Assembly (NCBI GenBank): GCA_020002185.1
Contig: CM034531.1
Coordinates: 88,257,788-88,321,787, forward strand
Reading direction: 5' to 3'
DNA from: Paraescarpia echinospica
Taxonomy: Eukaryota > Annelida > Polychaeta > Sabellida > Siboglinidae
DNA length: 64,000 bases
The notes under the pieces are model-generated. The model saw only the letters and a list, made by a program, of their open reading frames with translations. It searched no databases and had not been told where the DNA came from. The position numbers and the translations under genes are program-made. Of the stretch, positions 8,622 to 15,872 are shown in pieces (within the stretch, counting starts at the first letter, position 1; each line of letters begins with the position of its first letter).

Positions 8622-9923
8622 TTACCAGTCGTAAATGACGTTCCGGTTCCGGTCGATTTCCATCACCGTCTCGAATTCCGCGTACACGACGACGTTCACC
8701 GGACGCGCTAGCGGCGTCTCGAAATGCATATCGACGCCCACGCACCCCTGACGCACGACGTTGAAATGATCGCGGTCGCAACAGTCGGGGGTCAGGTCGA
8801 AACCGAAGATGCTGTAGCCGGCGCCGAAGTCCGTGCGCGATACGTCGTTCCCCTCGTCCTCGAACGCCTTTCCGGTCGCCTCGAAGAGATTCATGTAGCT
8901 GCGCATGTACCGGTTGTGCGGGAAGTCCGGCTGCGGCGGCTTGCTCGGCACCTGACGTCCGTCGACGAGGAGCGACAGGAAGTTTATGTCGTTGTGACGC
9001 GCGTCGAACGGATTTCTAGTGTAGTCGCCGTTGTAGGCGACGTTGTCGATCATCATCAGGAAGAGGCGTTTCGGAATCGCGCCCATGTACAGGTTCTCGT
9101 GCGTGTGCGATAGCGCGCCCGCCGTTATCGAGAACGATTTGCAGTCGACGCGACGCATCGGAAACTTAGCCGTTCCCAACGCCCACGCTTTGATATGTCC
9201 CATCTGGACGGCCGGGTTCAACTTCACTTTTCGCACGTGCAGTCGAATCGCCTGCAGCACGACGCGCCACCCCGGTACGGCTTGCGCGCCCATCAGCGAG
9301 AAGGCGTCCTTCGAGCGCACTATGCGCACTTTCGTGTCGACGCCGTTCGGTAGGTGTTTGTTTAGCATAAACGCGTCGACGTGCAGGCGTCCCATCATCT
9401 CCACCTCGTGGCTATCGGCCGTCGCGATGCGTCGCGCCTCGAAGCCGAGGTTGGCGTTGCCGAGCGTGTCCATCCGTCCGGCGGTGTCTTTGTACCATAA
9501 CGACGCCGTGAGATGCGAACGTTTCGCGTCGCTACCGTAACTTAGCAACGTCTCGAGGTAGGCCCGGTACGCGTACGTATTGGTCGACGGCGTCACGAGG
9601 GTGTTGTTCAGCGACACGTCGATTTGATTGATCATCGAATGCAGGAAATTGTTGACCGGCGCCACCGCGGCCGCGGCCGCCAGATCGGTACCGTCCCCCC
9701 GCGTCACTTTGAAGCGCACGTACAGTTGAATGCTCGCCAGGTCCGTATAGTCTTCGCCCGAACCCGGCACGAGGAACTCGATAGGGCCGCCGGCGTCGAG
9801 AGTCGTCAGCGGCTGGTAGACGGTCCAATGACTACTCTCGATGCTCGTCTGCGTCACCGGTCCGCTGAACAGCTCCAGTTCGGCCTTCACGCCCTCGCAC
9901 GTCGAGCCGTTCACGAACGCCAT
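8622..9923 (-). CDS. Hexon-like major capsid protein
   Basis: The 433-residue intact frame matches, by overall character and position, the adintovirus/Polinton major capsid family, annotated in many animal genomes as F54H12.2-like. In this family the protein folds as a double jelly roll and builds the trimeric capsomers. The N-terminal region is rich in beta-strand patterns and the C-terminus ends in a conserved-looking VYAEFETVMEI segment. ATG at 9921-9923 is preceded by a duplicated piece of the upstream gene. Its stop is 2 nt before the protease ATG. Recognition is by family feel and synteny with protease, pVI-like and penton genes. Confidence 0.85.
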   Translation of the reverse strand: MAFVNGSTCEGVKAELELFSGPVTQTSIESSHWTVYQPLTTLDAGGPIEFLVPGSGEDYTDLASIQLYVRFKVTRGDGTDLAAAAAVAPVNNFLHSMINQIDVSLNNTLVTPSTNTYAYRAYLETLLSYGSDAKRSHLTASLWYKDTAGRMDTLGNANLGFEARRIATADSHEVEMMGRLHVDAFMLNKHLPNGVDTKVRIVRSKDAFSLMGAQAVPGWRVVLQAIRLHVRKVKLNPAVQMGHIKAWALGTAKFPMRRVDCKSFSITAGALSHTHENLYMGAIPKRLFLMMIDNVAYNGDYTRNPFDARHNDINFLSLLVDGRQVPSKPPQPDFPHNRYMRSYMNLFEATGKAFEDEGNDVSRTDFGAGYSIFGFDLTPDCCDRDHFNVVRQGCVGVDMHFETPLARPVNVVVYAEFETVMEIDRNRNVIYDW

Positions 9924-9930
9924 CGTTGTC

Positions 9931-9988
9931 GTCCGTTCGACGTCTTCCGCCTACTGACGACCGTCGCCGCTAGCCGCGCTCTCTTTAT

Positions 9989-9995
<7 letters not shown>
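9931..9995 (-). repeat. Duplicated 3' end of the pVI-like gene in the capsid leader
   Basis: This 65-nt stretch is closely similar to 10194-10260, inside the pVI-like coding region. Both share gtccgttcgacg, ttccgcctactgacg and gcgctctctttacgccg-type blocks. On minus it still reads KRARLAAT-like and SRRK residues but is out of any long frame. It forms most of the leader before the major capsid ATG. Confidence 0.75.
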
Positions 9996-10020
<25 letters not shown>

Positions 10021-10167
10021 AGCGGCGGTTTTTCTTACGTCGAGTTGATTGAATATCGTATGCAGGATGACCTTCGGATCTCCTCCGCTCGGCATCATCA
10101 CCACTACGAAGAGCACTCGAAGGTACGGCGGCTGGTAGAACTGACCGTTCTCGAGTGCGCGCTCCAT
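9985..10167 (-). CDS. Small ORF ending in poly-alanine
   Basis: ATG at 10167 gives 60 residues. The N-terminal half (MERALENGQFYQPPYLRVLF) leads into a hydrophobic stretch, and the last 14 residues are alanine from a GCC-type trinucleotide run at 9989-10021. No family recognised. It lies between the pVI-like and capsid genes, 11 nt after the previous stop. The duplication around it suggests the segment was rearranged, so it may be a leftover rather than a working gene. Confidence 0.35.
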
Positions 10168-10178
10168 CGTCGTCGTCG

Positions 10179-10628
10179 TTACTCGTCGAATATGTCCGTT
10201 CGACGCGCTCTTTTCCGCCTACTGACGGTCGTCGCCGCTAAGCGCGCTCTCTTTACGCCGCGGGGACGGCGCTGCTGCTGCGTTTGTTTCTTTTTCTTCT
10301 TCTTCTTCTTTGGCGCCGCCGCCGCCGCCGCCTGCGGATTCAATAGGCCGTCGAGAAGATCGGCGCCGGCCTCCTTCGCGCGCCTTTTTAGCGACTGTTT
10401 CAGATTGCCGCCGGCGACGACGTCGCGCGCCACGTGCATGCCGGTGTTGAGCGCCCGTTTTCCCAACGCCATCGCGCCCCTCTTGATAAGCGGCATGGCG
10501 CTTCGAAACAGACTCCCGAAGAGATTACCCAGACCGTGACCTCGTTGACCCCGAGCGCCGACGAAGACCGGCAGCTGTCCGCCGACCTGACGAACGTAGT
10601 AGTCCACGTACGGGTTCTTCGACGACAT
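10179..10628 (-). CDS. pVI/pX-like basic minor capsid protein
   Basis: The 149-residue product starts with a YYVRQVGG segment, then a Gly-rich amphipathic region (FGSLFRSAMPLIKRGAMALG, about 37-56) of the kind seen in membrane-active minor capsid proteins. It continues through an alanine run, eight lysines and an Arg/Lys-rich tail. The role in the family is linking hexon to core or disrupting membranes during entry; here this is inferred from composition and synteny. The decayed element at 25974-26235 has a clear homologue, including DYYARQAGG and a similar Gly-rich region. ATG follows the penton stop by 1 nt. Confidence 0.65.
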   Translation of the reverse strand: MSSKNPYVDYYVRQVGGQLPVFVGARGQRGHGLGNLFGSLFRSAMPLIKRGAMALGKRALNTGMHVARDVVAGGNLKQSLKRRAKEAGADLLDGLLNPQAAAAAAPKKKKKKKKQTQQQRRPRGVKRARLAATTVSRRKRARRTDIFDE

Positions 10629-10629
10629 G

Positions 10630-11508
10630 TTAAAACAATTTCGATTTACAACGTCTGAAGTGAAGCGTCGTCACCACCTTCCCCTGCTCGAATGGTATCG
10701 GTTGGCCGTGATCGTCTCTTATATCGACTTCGACCTCGTCGAATTGATTCCGCATCAGCTTAACGTATTGCACGCGAACGAACGATTCCGAAACGACGTC
10801 ACCGTTCTCACCGCGGACGGCGATGTTTCGAAGGAGCGGCGCGAACACGTCACCGACGACGCGCGGTTCCACGAGATCCGTGTACACGTACAGACTCTCG
10901 ATGCCCGCCGACATGGTCACCGTATCGCGACCTTCGTACTCGAACGTGTACGCGGCGGGCGACGTGCTGATGACGGGTCTCGTCGCCGGCGCGGGACCGT
11001 ACGCGGACGAACTCATGATCGTGTTGCTATGGAAACCTAGCACGTGCCTCAGACGGCTCGAATGAGGTATGATAAATTCGACACCCGCCGACATACGTAG
11101 CGTAAAGCGGTTAGAGACGGCGCAGTATTCTAGCACGGCCTTGACCTTCCTGGTGTGTAATTTCTCTAGCGCCTCGTTGATCCTGTTGCACAACGTATAA
11201 ACGTTGTTGTAGAAACCGTGAGGAATCGTCGTCTGACGATATATCAGCACGGTCGTGCCGTCTTCGTCTATCTGCGTGTAAACGCCCCGTTCGCCCGCCG
11301 CGCAAGTCAGATAGAAGTAGGCGTCCTTCTTTCTCACGTTGTACCATGTGTGCGGATACTGTACCGACACGGCGCCGCATTCCCACTCCCCCGACAGGTC
11401 GAAACGTCGCGGCAACGTCGTGACGTAGTGCGTCAAAGTATTTTCGGGGTGACGTTTTATAGACGCGTTGCTCGGCAGCGTCAGGTAAAAGTCAGACGAG
11501 AGCGCCAT
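10630..11508 (-). CDS. Penton-like minor capsid protein
   Basis: The frame is intact with 292 residues from the first ATG at 11508; a GTG 9 codons upstream also lies in frame. The N-terminus SSDFYLTLPSNASIKRHPEN and the C-terminus TLHFRRCKSKLF recur in the decayed relative at 25531-25971. In this element class the gene beside the hexon-like protein encodes the vertex (penton) protein with a single jelly roll. I assign it by synteny and beta-rich character, not by a diagnostic residue. It overlaps the preceding membrane-protein gene by 17 nt. Confidence 0.7.
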   Translation of the reverse strand: MALSSDFYLTLPSNASIKRHPENTLTHYVTTLPRRFDLSGEWECGAVSVQYPHTWYNVRKKDAYFYLTCAAGERGVYTQIDEDGTTVLIYRQTTIPHGFYNNVYTLCNRINEALEKLHTRKVKAVLEYCAVSNRFTLRMSAGVEFIIPHSSRLRHVLGFHSNTIMSSSAYGPAPATRPVISTSPAAYTFEYEGRDTVTMSAGIESLYVYTDLVEPRVVGDVFAPLLRNIAVRGENGDVVSESFVRVQYVKLMRNQFDEVEVDIRDDHGQPIPFEQGKVVTTLHFRRCKSKLF

Positions 11509-11848
11509 CGCGTTGTCGTCGACGTTCGCCGACACTCATAGACGGACTCGGGAGCAGGTAACCGAGACAGCTGCTCAACAGCGCCGTCCACAGGTTGGAG
11601 TCACCTTGACCTTTCGTCAGATTGTATATACTAACGGCGATGACGAAGTACAGGACGACGACCTGACAGAGGAACACGATTTCGGCCTTAGGGCATTCGT
11701 TGCCGCAGATTCGCCATGGAACGGGTTCGGCGGCGGTTGCTGTTGTAGCGTCGATGGAGTCCGCGTTGCGCTCGTCGTCGACGACGGACGATTCGTCGGC
11801 GTTCGTTCGACGCTCGCCACTCGAGGTAGTTTCGTCGTCGTCGCACAT
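11492..11848 (-). CDS. Conserved single-pass membrane protein
   Basis: The 118-residue product has an acidic, Ser/Thr-rich N-terminus, then CGNECPKAEI and one hydrophobic helix (residues about 56-77, IVFLCQVVVLYFVIAVSIY), then LLSSCLGYLLPSPS. The core from EIVFLCQVVVLY to SIYNLT is nearly identical in the decayed second element (about 25375-25440), which supports it as a real gene. It is probably a virion or host-membrane component; no function known to me. ATG at 11846-11848; the C-terminus overlaps the penton-like start. Confidence 0.7.
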   Translation of the reverse strand: MCDDDETTSSGERRTNADESSVVDDERNADSIDATTATAAEPVPWRICGNECPKAEIVFLCQVVVLYFVIAVSIYNLTKGQGDSNLWTALLSSCLGYLLPSPSMSVGERRRQRDGALV

Positions 11849-11968
11849 CGTCGCGCCACTGCGCCCTGTCGATGCAACAGGGACCTGTATACGGTAAGAA
11901 CGAAGATCCGTTGCATAGTCCCGCCTCGTGCAGTCGCCAGCAGCCGGTATGACGCGACCAACGATTCA

Positions 11969-13060
11969 TCATAGGTCCACGAGCGACTCGGCGTCGATCC
12001 AGCTGTTGAATGAGGCCGGATATCCGCTTCATTTTACGAGCGCCTCCGAACCGCCACCACGACGCCGACGACGCCGAAGAACCGCCTCCACGCGATATAG
12101 TTTGTCTTTCGGAACGACTACGCGTTGTAGTTCCGGTTCGTAGAAGGCGCCCTCTATCGGCGTCTCGGCGTCGTCCTTGAGGTGATAAACGGGCGGTTCG
12201 GACGGGTGCACCTCTACGACGGTGAACAGCACCTCGCTCCAGTTAGCCATGTATCCTTTTTTGAAATGACCCCTCGTCTTGCTGGTACGTACGCGATCTC
12301 CCACGCGTAGTTTCGGTTTTCGTCGTCGTTCGACGTCGTCGCCACCCCCACCGTACAGTCGTTGCCATACGGCCTCCTGATTCGTCGCGTCGACACTCGC
12401 CGGCGTCCTACCGATGCATCGGTGGTAGGCGTTGTTGTACGATCGCACGAAATCCGGTAACGCCTCTACGTAGCGCAGCGTTTCGTGCTTCGTAAAATAG
12501 CGCCACATACGCGTCTTCAAAGTTCGATTAAACCGTTCCACGACGCTCGCTTTGGTCTCCTCGTTATGCGTCACGAAATGATGAACGCCGCGACTCTTTA
12601 GCAACGTTTGCAGGGGTCGGTTCAAAAACTCGCTCCCCTTATCGGTCTGCAGCGTGTGCGGCGTCTCGTCGTCGTTCAGCAGGCGCTCGAAGGCCGCGAC
12701 GAGCGACGCTCCGGACTTATTCTTCAACGGAACGCACTACGCCCGCTTCGAAAACACATCGATCACCGTCAATAGGAATGTTATACCGTCGTTGTGCGTT
12801 TTCAGTCTAGTCAAGTCGACCAGATCGGCTTGCCACTGCTGGTTTCGACCGCCCACGATGACGCGACGTCGTTTGAAATTACGTCTAACCGGTTTGTGTA
12901 GGGTATAGGCGTCCTGCGACGCTAGCCACCTCTCGACGGCCGGACGTCGGAGCTTCGACGCCCGGTGCAACGCGTCGACGCCTCCGTAACTCCCCACCCG
13001 TTTCGGATCGAAGTACGCGTTATTCAGCTCATCGTCGTCCTCGTCGACGTTTCGTTGCTG
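11969..13060 (-). pseudogene. Retroviral-type integrase with chromodomain, two in-frame stops
   Basis: One minus frame holds an rve integrase. It has a GGRNQQWQADLVDL segment with the first catalytic Asp, TDKGSEFLN with the second Asp and an ETKASVVERFNR segment with the Glu. An SH3-like RVGDRVR region and a chromodomain-type tail (EALVK, SGYP, FNSW) follow. TAG at 12737-12739 interrupts the core and TGA at 12029-12031 interrupts the chromodomain; there is no frameshift. No ATG exists at the N-terminus, and an acceptor-like TTGACAG just before the frame suggests an upstream exon. The role is insertion of element DNA into the host genome. A homologue lies at about 24370-25310. Confidence 0.85.
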
Positions 13061-13209
13061 TCAAGGCTTTCGTTTTGGACGACGACTCCACCCGGACACC
13101 ATGACGACGACGACGACGATGACGATGATGATACGATGATACAGAACGCGATAAGCGCGATGATGAAACCGACGGCGACGACGATGATGATCGCGCGTCG
13201 TGACGTCAT
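13024..13209 (-). CDS. Small membrane protein (61 residues)
   Basis: ATG at 13207-13209 shares its A with the stop TGA of the preceding gene. After MTSRR comes a hydrophobic helix (AIIIVVAVGFIIALIAFCII), a run of ten serines from GACGAC-type repeats, and a short polar tail. It is a type III or tail-type membrane protein by appearance, with no family recognised. The 3' end overlaps the start of the integrase frame in another frame. I saw no counterpart in the decayed second element. Confidence 0.5.
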   Translation of the reverse strand: MTSRRAIIIVVAVGFIIALIAFCIIVSSSSSSSSSSWCPGGVVVQNESLDSNETSTRTTMS

Positions 13210-13973
13210 CACGACAACGTATCCCACGCCGTGACGCCCAACGAAGCGGATCTGCGTTTAGGTTCGCCTCGCATCCGAGTACGACGTCTCCGCTCAGTCG
13301 GCGCTGCTGATGAACTAGACGTCGACGGCCTCGTCATCCTCTCTTCTAGTAGCTGCTTCCGTCGTCGCTCCACGTACGAACGATAGCGCGGGTTGCCTAC
13401 GAATTCCATAGGGATATTCATATCCTTCATGTGCAATCCGAACTCCCGCCATCCTACGGGCGACGTCGTCTTCGATCTCGTTCGCATGAGATCGTTTACT
13501 AGATCGACCATATTACTCCCCTCGATCGCTTTACCGTCGTACACGAATTCACCGCGATCGTTCCATCGAGACAACGGATCGGCTTTCATTTTTTCGATCA
13601 GCAGTCTCGTCTTCTCTTTCAACGTTTTCGGCATACTGGCTACGATTTCGCGCTCTATCGTCTCCGACGATGGTGGCGCCGCCGCTGCTGGCGCCACCGG
13701 TACCGCGGGTGTCTCGCCGCTGTTCACCACCGACACGCGTACCCGTTGCGCCGCTCGAGCCGCCTCTATCGTATTGTACCGACTCAGCAGTTGATTGTAC
13801 GACGCTACCTTTTCTCGTTCCGATAAATCCGAACGTTCTAGAATGTCCTTCATGTCGCTGTCAAGACTACTCAGCACACGTGATCGAGGCGTGCTCGACG
13901 ACTGATCGACGCGTGGCAGAAGGCTTTCCACCAATCGTGGATCGACCAACGCCATCTTCTTCGCGTACTGCAT
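13209..13973 (-). CDS. Conserved unknown protein of the late cluster (254 residues)
   Basis: The ATG at 13971-13973 overlaps the preceding TGA by one base. It begins MQYAKKMALVDPRLVESL, has a central DGKAIEGSNMVDLVNDLMR block and PVGWREFGLHMKDMNIPMEF, and ends in a basic Ser/Arg tail. Both arms of the decayed element carry homologues with AGSNVVDLVNELL and PTGWQ (16340-16935 and 23886-24290). It belongs to the packaging/core part of the cluster by position, between ATPase and integrase. Function unknown; the basic tail would suit a DNA- or core-associated role. Confidence 0.7.
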   Translation of the reverse strand: MQYAKKMALVDPRLVESLLPRVDQSSSTPRSRVLSSLDSDMKDILERSDLSEREKVASYNQLLSRYNTIEAARAAQRVRVSVVNSGETPAVPVAPAAAAPPSSETIEREIVASMPKTLKEKTRLLIEKMKADPLSRWNDRGEFVYDGKAIEGSNMVDLVNDLMRTRSKTTSPVGWREFGLHMKDMNIPMEFVGNPRYRSYVERRRKQLLEERMTRPSTSSSSAAPTERRRRTRMRGEPKRRSASLGVTAWDTLS

Positions 13974-14389
13974 CAATTACCGCCGGCGCCGCCGCCGCCG
14001 AACACCTGTCTGAGCAGCGGCAAGATAACGGTACTCGCTAACGGCGCTAGCAGGGCCGTCAAAAAACCACCCGCACCCTTTTGCAAGATGACACGCTTCT
14101 GCTTACGCGTCACGTGTTTGTCGACGAGTTTACGCAGGTGATCCCGGTATTTCGACAATACGCGTTTCTGTTTCGGCGACAACTTCACGTTCCCTTTCAG
14201 AATGTTGTACGCGCAATCGCACAGACTACAAATGAGACCGGTGTCCGCGTGGGCGAGTAGCGCTTTTCGCAGAGCGATGTTCCGCCTATGTCTCTCCAAC
14301 AGCTGCAGGGCGACGATGTGTCTCTTTATTTGATTCGTCGGTCCCGCCACCTTCGGTCGTCTCTTCGCTCCCGTCACGCGCCCCGTCAT
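13973..14389 (-). CDS. Conserved basic protein with C-terminal hydrophobic segment (138 residues)
   Basis: ATG at 14387-14389 was chosen because the upstream part of the frame overlaps the ATPase gene and is Arg/Trp low-complexity. The product has a basic N-terminus, a SLCDCAYNILKGNV block (55-68), many Lys/Arg residues (75-105), and a hydrophobic GGFLTALLAPLASTVILPLL stretch (107-126). Homologues in both arms of the second element retain CALAECAYNILK. Highly basic with a membrane-like end suggests a core or membrane-bending virion protein, but this is inference. Its TGA overlaps the next ATG (TGATG). Confidence 0.7.
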   Translation of the reverse strand: MTGRVTGAKRRPKVAGPTNQIKRHIVALQLLERHRRNIALRKALLAHADTGLICSLCDCAYNILKGNVKLSPKQKRVLSKYRDHLRKLVDKHVTRKQKRVILQKGAGGFLTALLAPLASTVILPLLRQVFGGGGAGGN

Positions 14390-14427
14390 AGCGACTAATA
14401 AACGTACGCCCCGTCGTCCCTCTCTTC

Positions 14428-15087
14428 TTATAGTCCGCCGACGCCGCCACCACCACCACCGCCGCCACCCTTCCGTACGTACACGTACTGAAGGCCATCG
14501 TCCGGAAATATGCACGTACGCAAACGCATGTCCTCTTCCGTTTCCTGTTTCAGATCCACGAATAGATACCCGTACGCCGACGACGTCGCGTCTTTGAAAA
14601 CCTCTATCATGTAGTTGACCTTTCCCGGGTACATCTGTTTCGCTAGGTGACCTACTTGACCCGCGTCTCGAGGACTCTTGAATAGCACTATGTATTGAGC
14701 GTTCAGGCTGATTGTACGGTTTTCTTTCCCTTTCGGAAACATGTTCTGACGTAATTGTACGACCGACGTATTACAATGATGACTTTTTTTAGTAAATAGT
14801 ACCGTCACCCGGCTATCGGTCTCCTCCATGAGGTCGTCGAGTACTAGAAGCGTTCTCGCTTTACCGTCTAAACGTTTCGGATCCGGCAGGCCGTCTACGA
14901 ACTCTATTTTCGAAGACATAGACGCGTAGCCGCTCTGCCACTGTCCGTAACACCACAGGATTTTCTCCGGCGGCGGATCGATCATAGTGTCGTAACGTAT
15001 CAAACGCTCGACGAACGTCGTATTACCGCATCCCGTAGGACCAGCTACTATACACGTAAAAGGATGCTTCAACGACGGTCCGTTCAT
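14428..15087 (-). CDS. FtsK/A32-type genome-packaging ATPase, altered P-loop
   Basis: The 219-residue product carries a Walker A region GPTGCGNT (residues 16-23) and Walker B LLVLDDLMEE (80-89), then RQNMFP and QYIVLFKSPRD, as in the packaging ATPases of Polintons, adintoviruses and poxvirus A32. It would pump genome DNA into the capsid. Residue 22, normally the nucleotide-binding Lys, is Asn (codon AAT), so activity is doubtful. A Gly-only tail comes from a GGC-type run (14447-14467). Two decayed homologues with TMIDPPPEKI lie in the second element. Confidence 0.85.
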   Translation of the reverse strand: MNGPSLKHPFTCIVAGPTGCGNTTFVERLIRYDTMIDPPPEKILWCYGQWQSGYASMSSKIEFVDGLPDPKRLDGKARTLLVLDDLMEETDSRVTVLFTKKSHHCNTSVVQLRQNMFPKGKENRTISLNAQYIVLFKSPRDAGQVGHLAKQMYPGKVNYMIEVFKDATSSAYGYLFVDLKQETEEDMRLRTCIFPDDGLQYVYVRKGGGGGGGGGVGGL

Positions 15088-15115
15088 TTTTCACGACTGA
15101 ACGACGAACACTTTT

Positions 15116-15568
15116 TTACGCGTTTTTATACTCATCGCGCAACTCCATCAACAGTTTACCGAGCGTGTTCTTCCCCGGATCGCCCGCGATTCCGCTACCC
15201 CAGAAACCCTCCTTACTCGCTACCCATTCCACCAATTCGACGTCCCCGGTCGCCAACAGTGCAGCCTTCAAATCGCTCGATCCGTCAAACTTCCTCTTCA
15301 ACAACATCTTCATACATTTCACCCTAATGTCGGTCCATTTGTTTCTCATTCTCTTTAGTCAAATGTCGTAACTGCGTCGTTTCGCTGCGTAAGAGCTTCG
15401 CGAACTTTTGATTATTTCGGCGCATTCCACGTCCTCGTAGAATATCGCTTTCCTATACTGATAGGCGTGCTCGACGGATCGAAAGCCTCGACCGAACGCC
15501 GACAGTCGACGCATATACATATTCGACAAGAACGACCGCGATCCACCAAACCTTATAGGCGACGACAT
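15116..15568 (-). pseudogene. NADAR-domain protein interrupted by an in-frame TGA
   Basis: The 69-codon N-terminal part has SFLSNMY (12-18) and SVEHAYQYRKA (31-41). After TGA at 15359-15361 the same frame continues for 80 codons with WTDIRVKCM, GFWGSGIAGDPGKNTLGKLL and a final ELRDEY. These are the hallmarks of the NADAR/YbiA N-glycosidase superfamily, whose members act on riboflavin intermediates or remove ADP-ribose from guanine. The stop is followed by CTA, a context known to favour UGA readthrough in animals and alphaviruses. Either readthrough or plain decay fits. As the first late gene behind the TATA box it may counter host or rival ADP-ribosylation; that is inference. Confidence 0.75.
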
Positions 15569-15603
15569 CGTACCGACTACCGATCACCCGCTACCGCCAC
15601 CGC

Positions 15604-15610
15604 TTATATA
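15604..15610 (-). promoter_or_regulatory. TATA box of the minus-strand late block
   Basis: TATATAA on minus lies about 36 nt upstream of the NADAR ATG at 15568, a spacing like that of the polB promoter. It would drive the whole late cluster unless internal promoters exist. Confidence 0.5.
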
Positions 15611-15632
15611 CCACCGACACTAATAAAAAGTT

Positions 15633-15688
15633 GCGACTAGGGTTCAAACCTTTCGATCCCTAGGCGAACACTCTCCTAAGACCGTCGC
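15633..15688 (-). pseudogene. Truncated copy of the tRNA-like sequence
   Basis: Same sequence as 15802-15872 but with the 5' D-stem strand and part of the variable/T-stem region deleted. It cannot fold as a tRNA. The TTTTT run downstream is retained. Confidence 0.45.
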
Positions 15689-15801
15689 CAAGGGTTTTGC
15701 CCCGGTTATATCTCACCGCTAGGTCGCCTCTCGAATCTACAAACGCATTACGTCAGCGTTGAGGACTACGTTAAAAGTACGAACGTTGCAAATAAAAAGT
15801 T

Positions 15802-15872
15802 GCGACTAGGGTTCAAACCCGGAACCTTTCGATCCCTAGGCGAACACTCTCCTAAGAGAGCTATACCGTCGC
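15802..15872 (-). tRNA. tRNA-like sequence, AGG (Pro-type) anticodon position; possibly pseudo
   Basis: On minus, GCGAC pairs with a 3' GTCGC. An A-box-like TAGCTCTCTTAGG can form a GCTC/GAGT D-stem. A TTCGC-CTAGGGA-TCGAA anticodon arm shows AGG, and GGTTTGAACCC resembles the B-box. A TTTTT run follows 3 nt after the 3' end, as for Pol III genes. The acceptor stem pairs imperfectly and there are two extra bases before the D-stem, so it may be a tRNA pseudogene, a SINE head or a tRNA-like viral RNA. A covariance-model scan would decide. Confidence 0.4.

Larger units (their letters stand above)
1391..15610. mobile_element. Adintovirus/Polinton-like endogenous viral element, nearly complete
   Basis: One unit carries protein-primed family B polymerase, rve integrase with chromodomain, packaging ATPase, adenain-type protease, hexon-like and penton-like proteins. 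That set defines adintoviruses/Polintons. Early genes are on plus (1.4-7.95 kb) and late genes on minus (15.57-8.18 kb). The coding DNA is visibly richer in G+C and CpG than the AT-rich host sequence beyond 26 kb. Breaks are limited to integrase, NADAR, protease and the ATPase P-loop. No clean terminal inverted repeat or target duplication could be found by eye, so the true ends are unknown. Confidence 0.88.

Noticed and set aside
13024..13060. Fusion of the small membrane protein to integrase by frameshifting
   Set aside because: The frames overlap, but there is no slippery sequence that I can see; an acceptor site for a spliced integrase N-terminus explains it better.
11969..15568. Alternative genetic code to explain in-frame stops
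   Set aside because: TAG, TGA and TAA all occur as interruptions, and the host and viral genes use the same codons as genuine stops.
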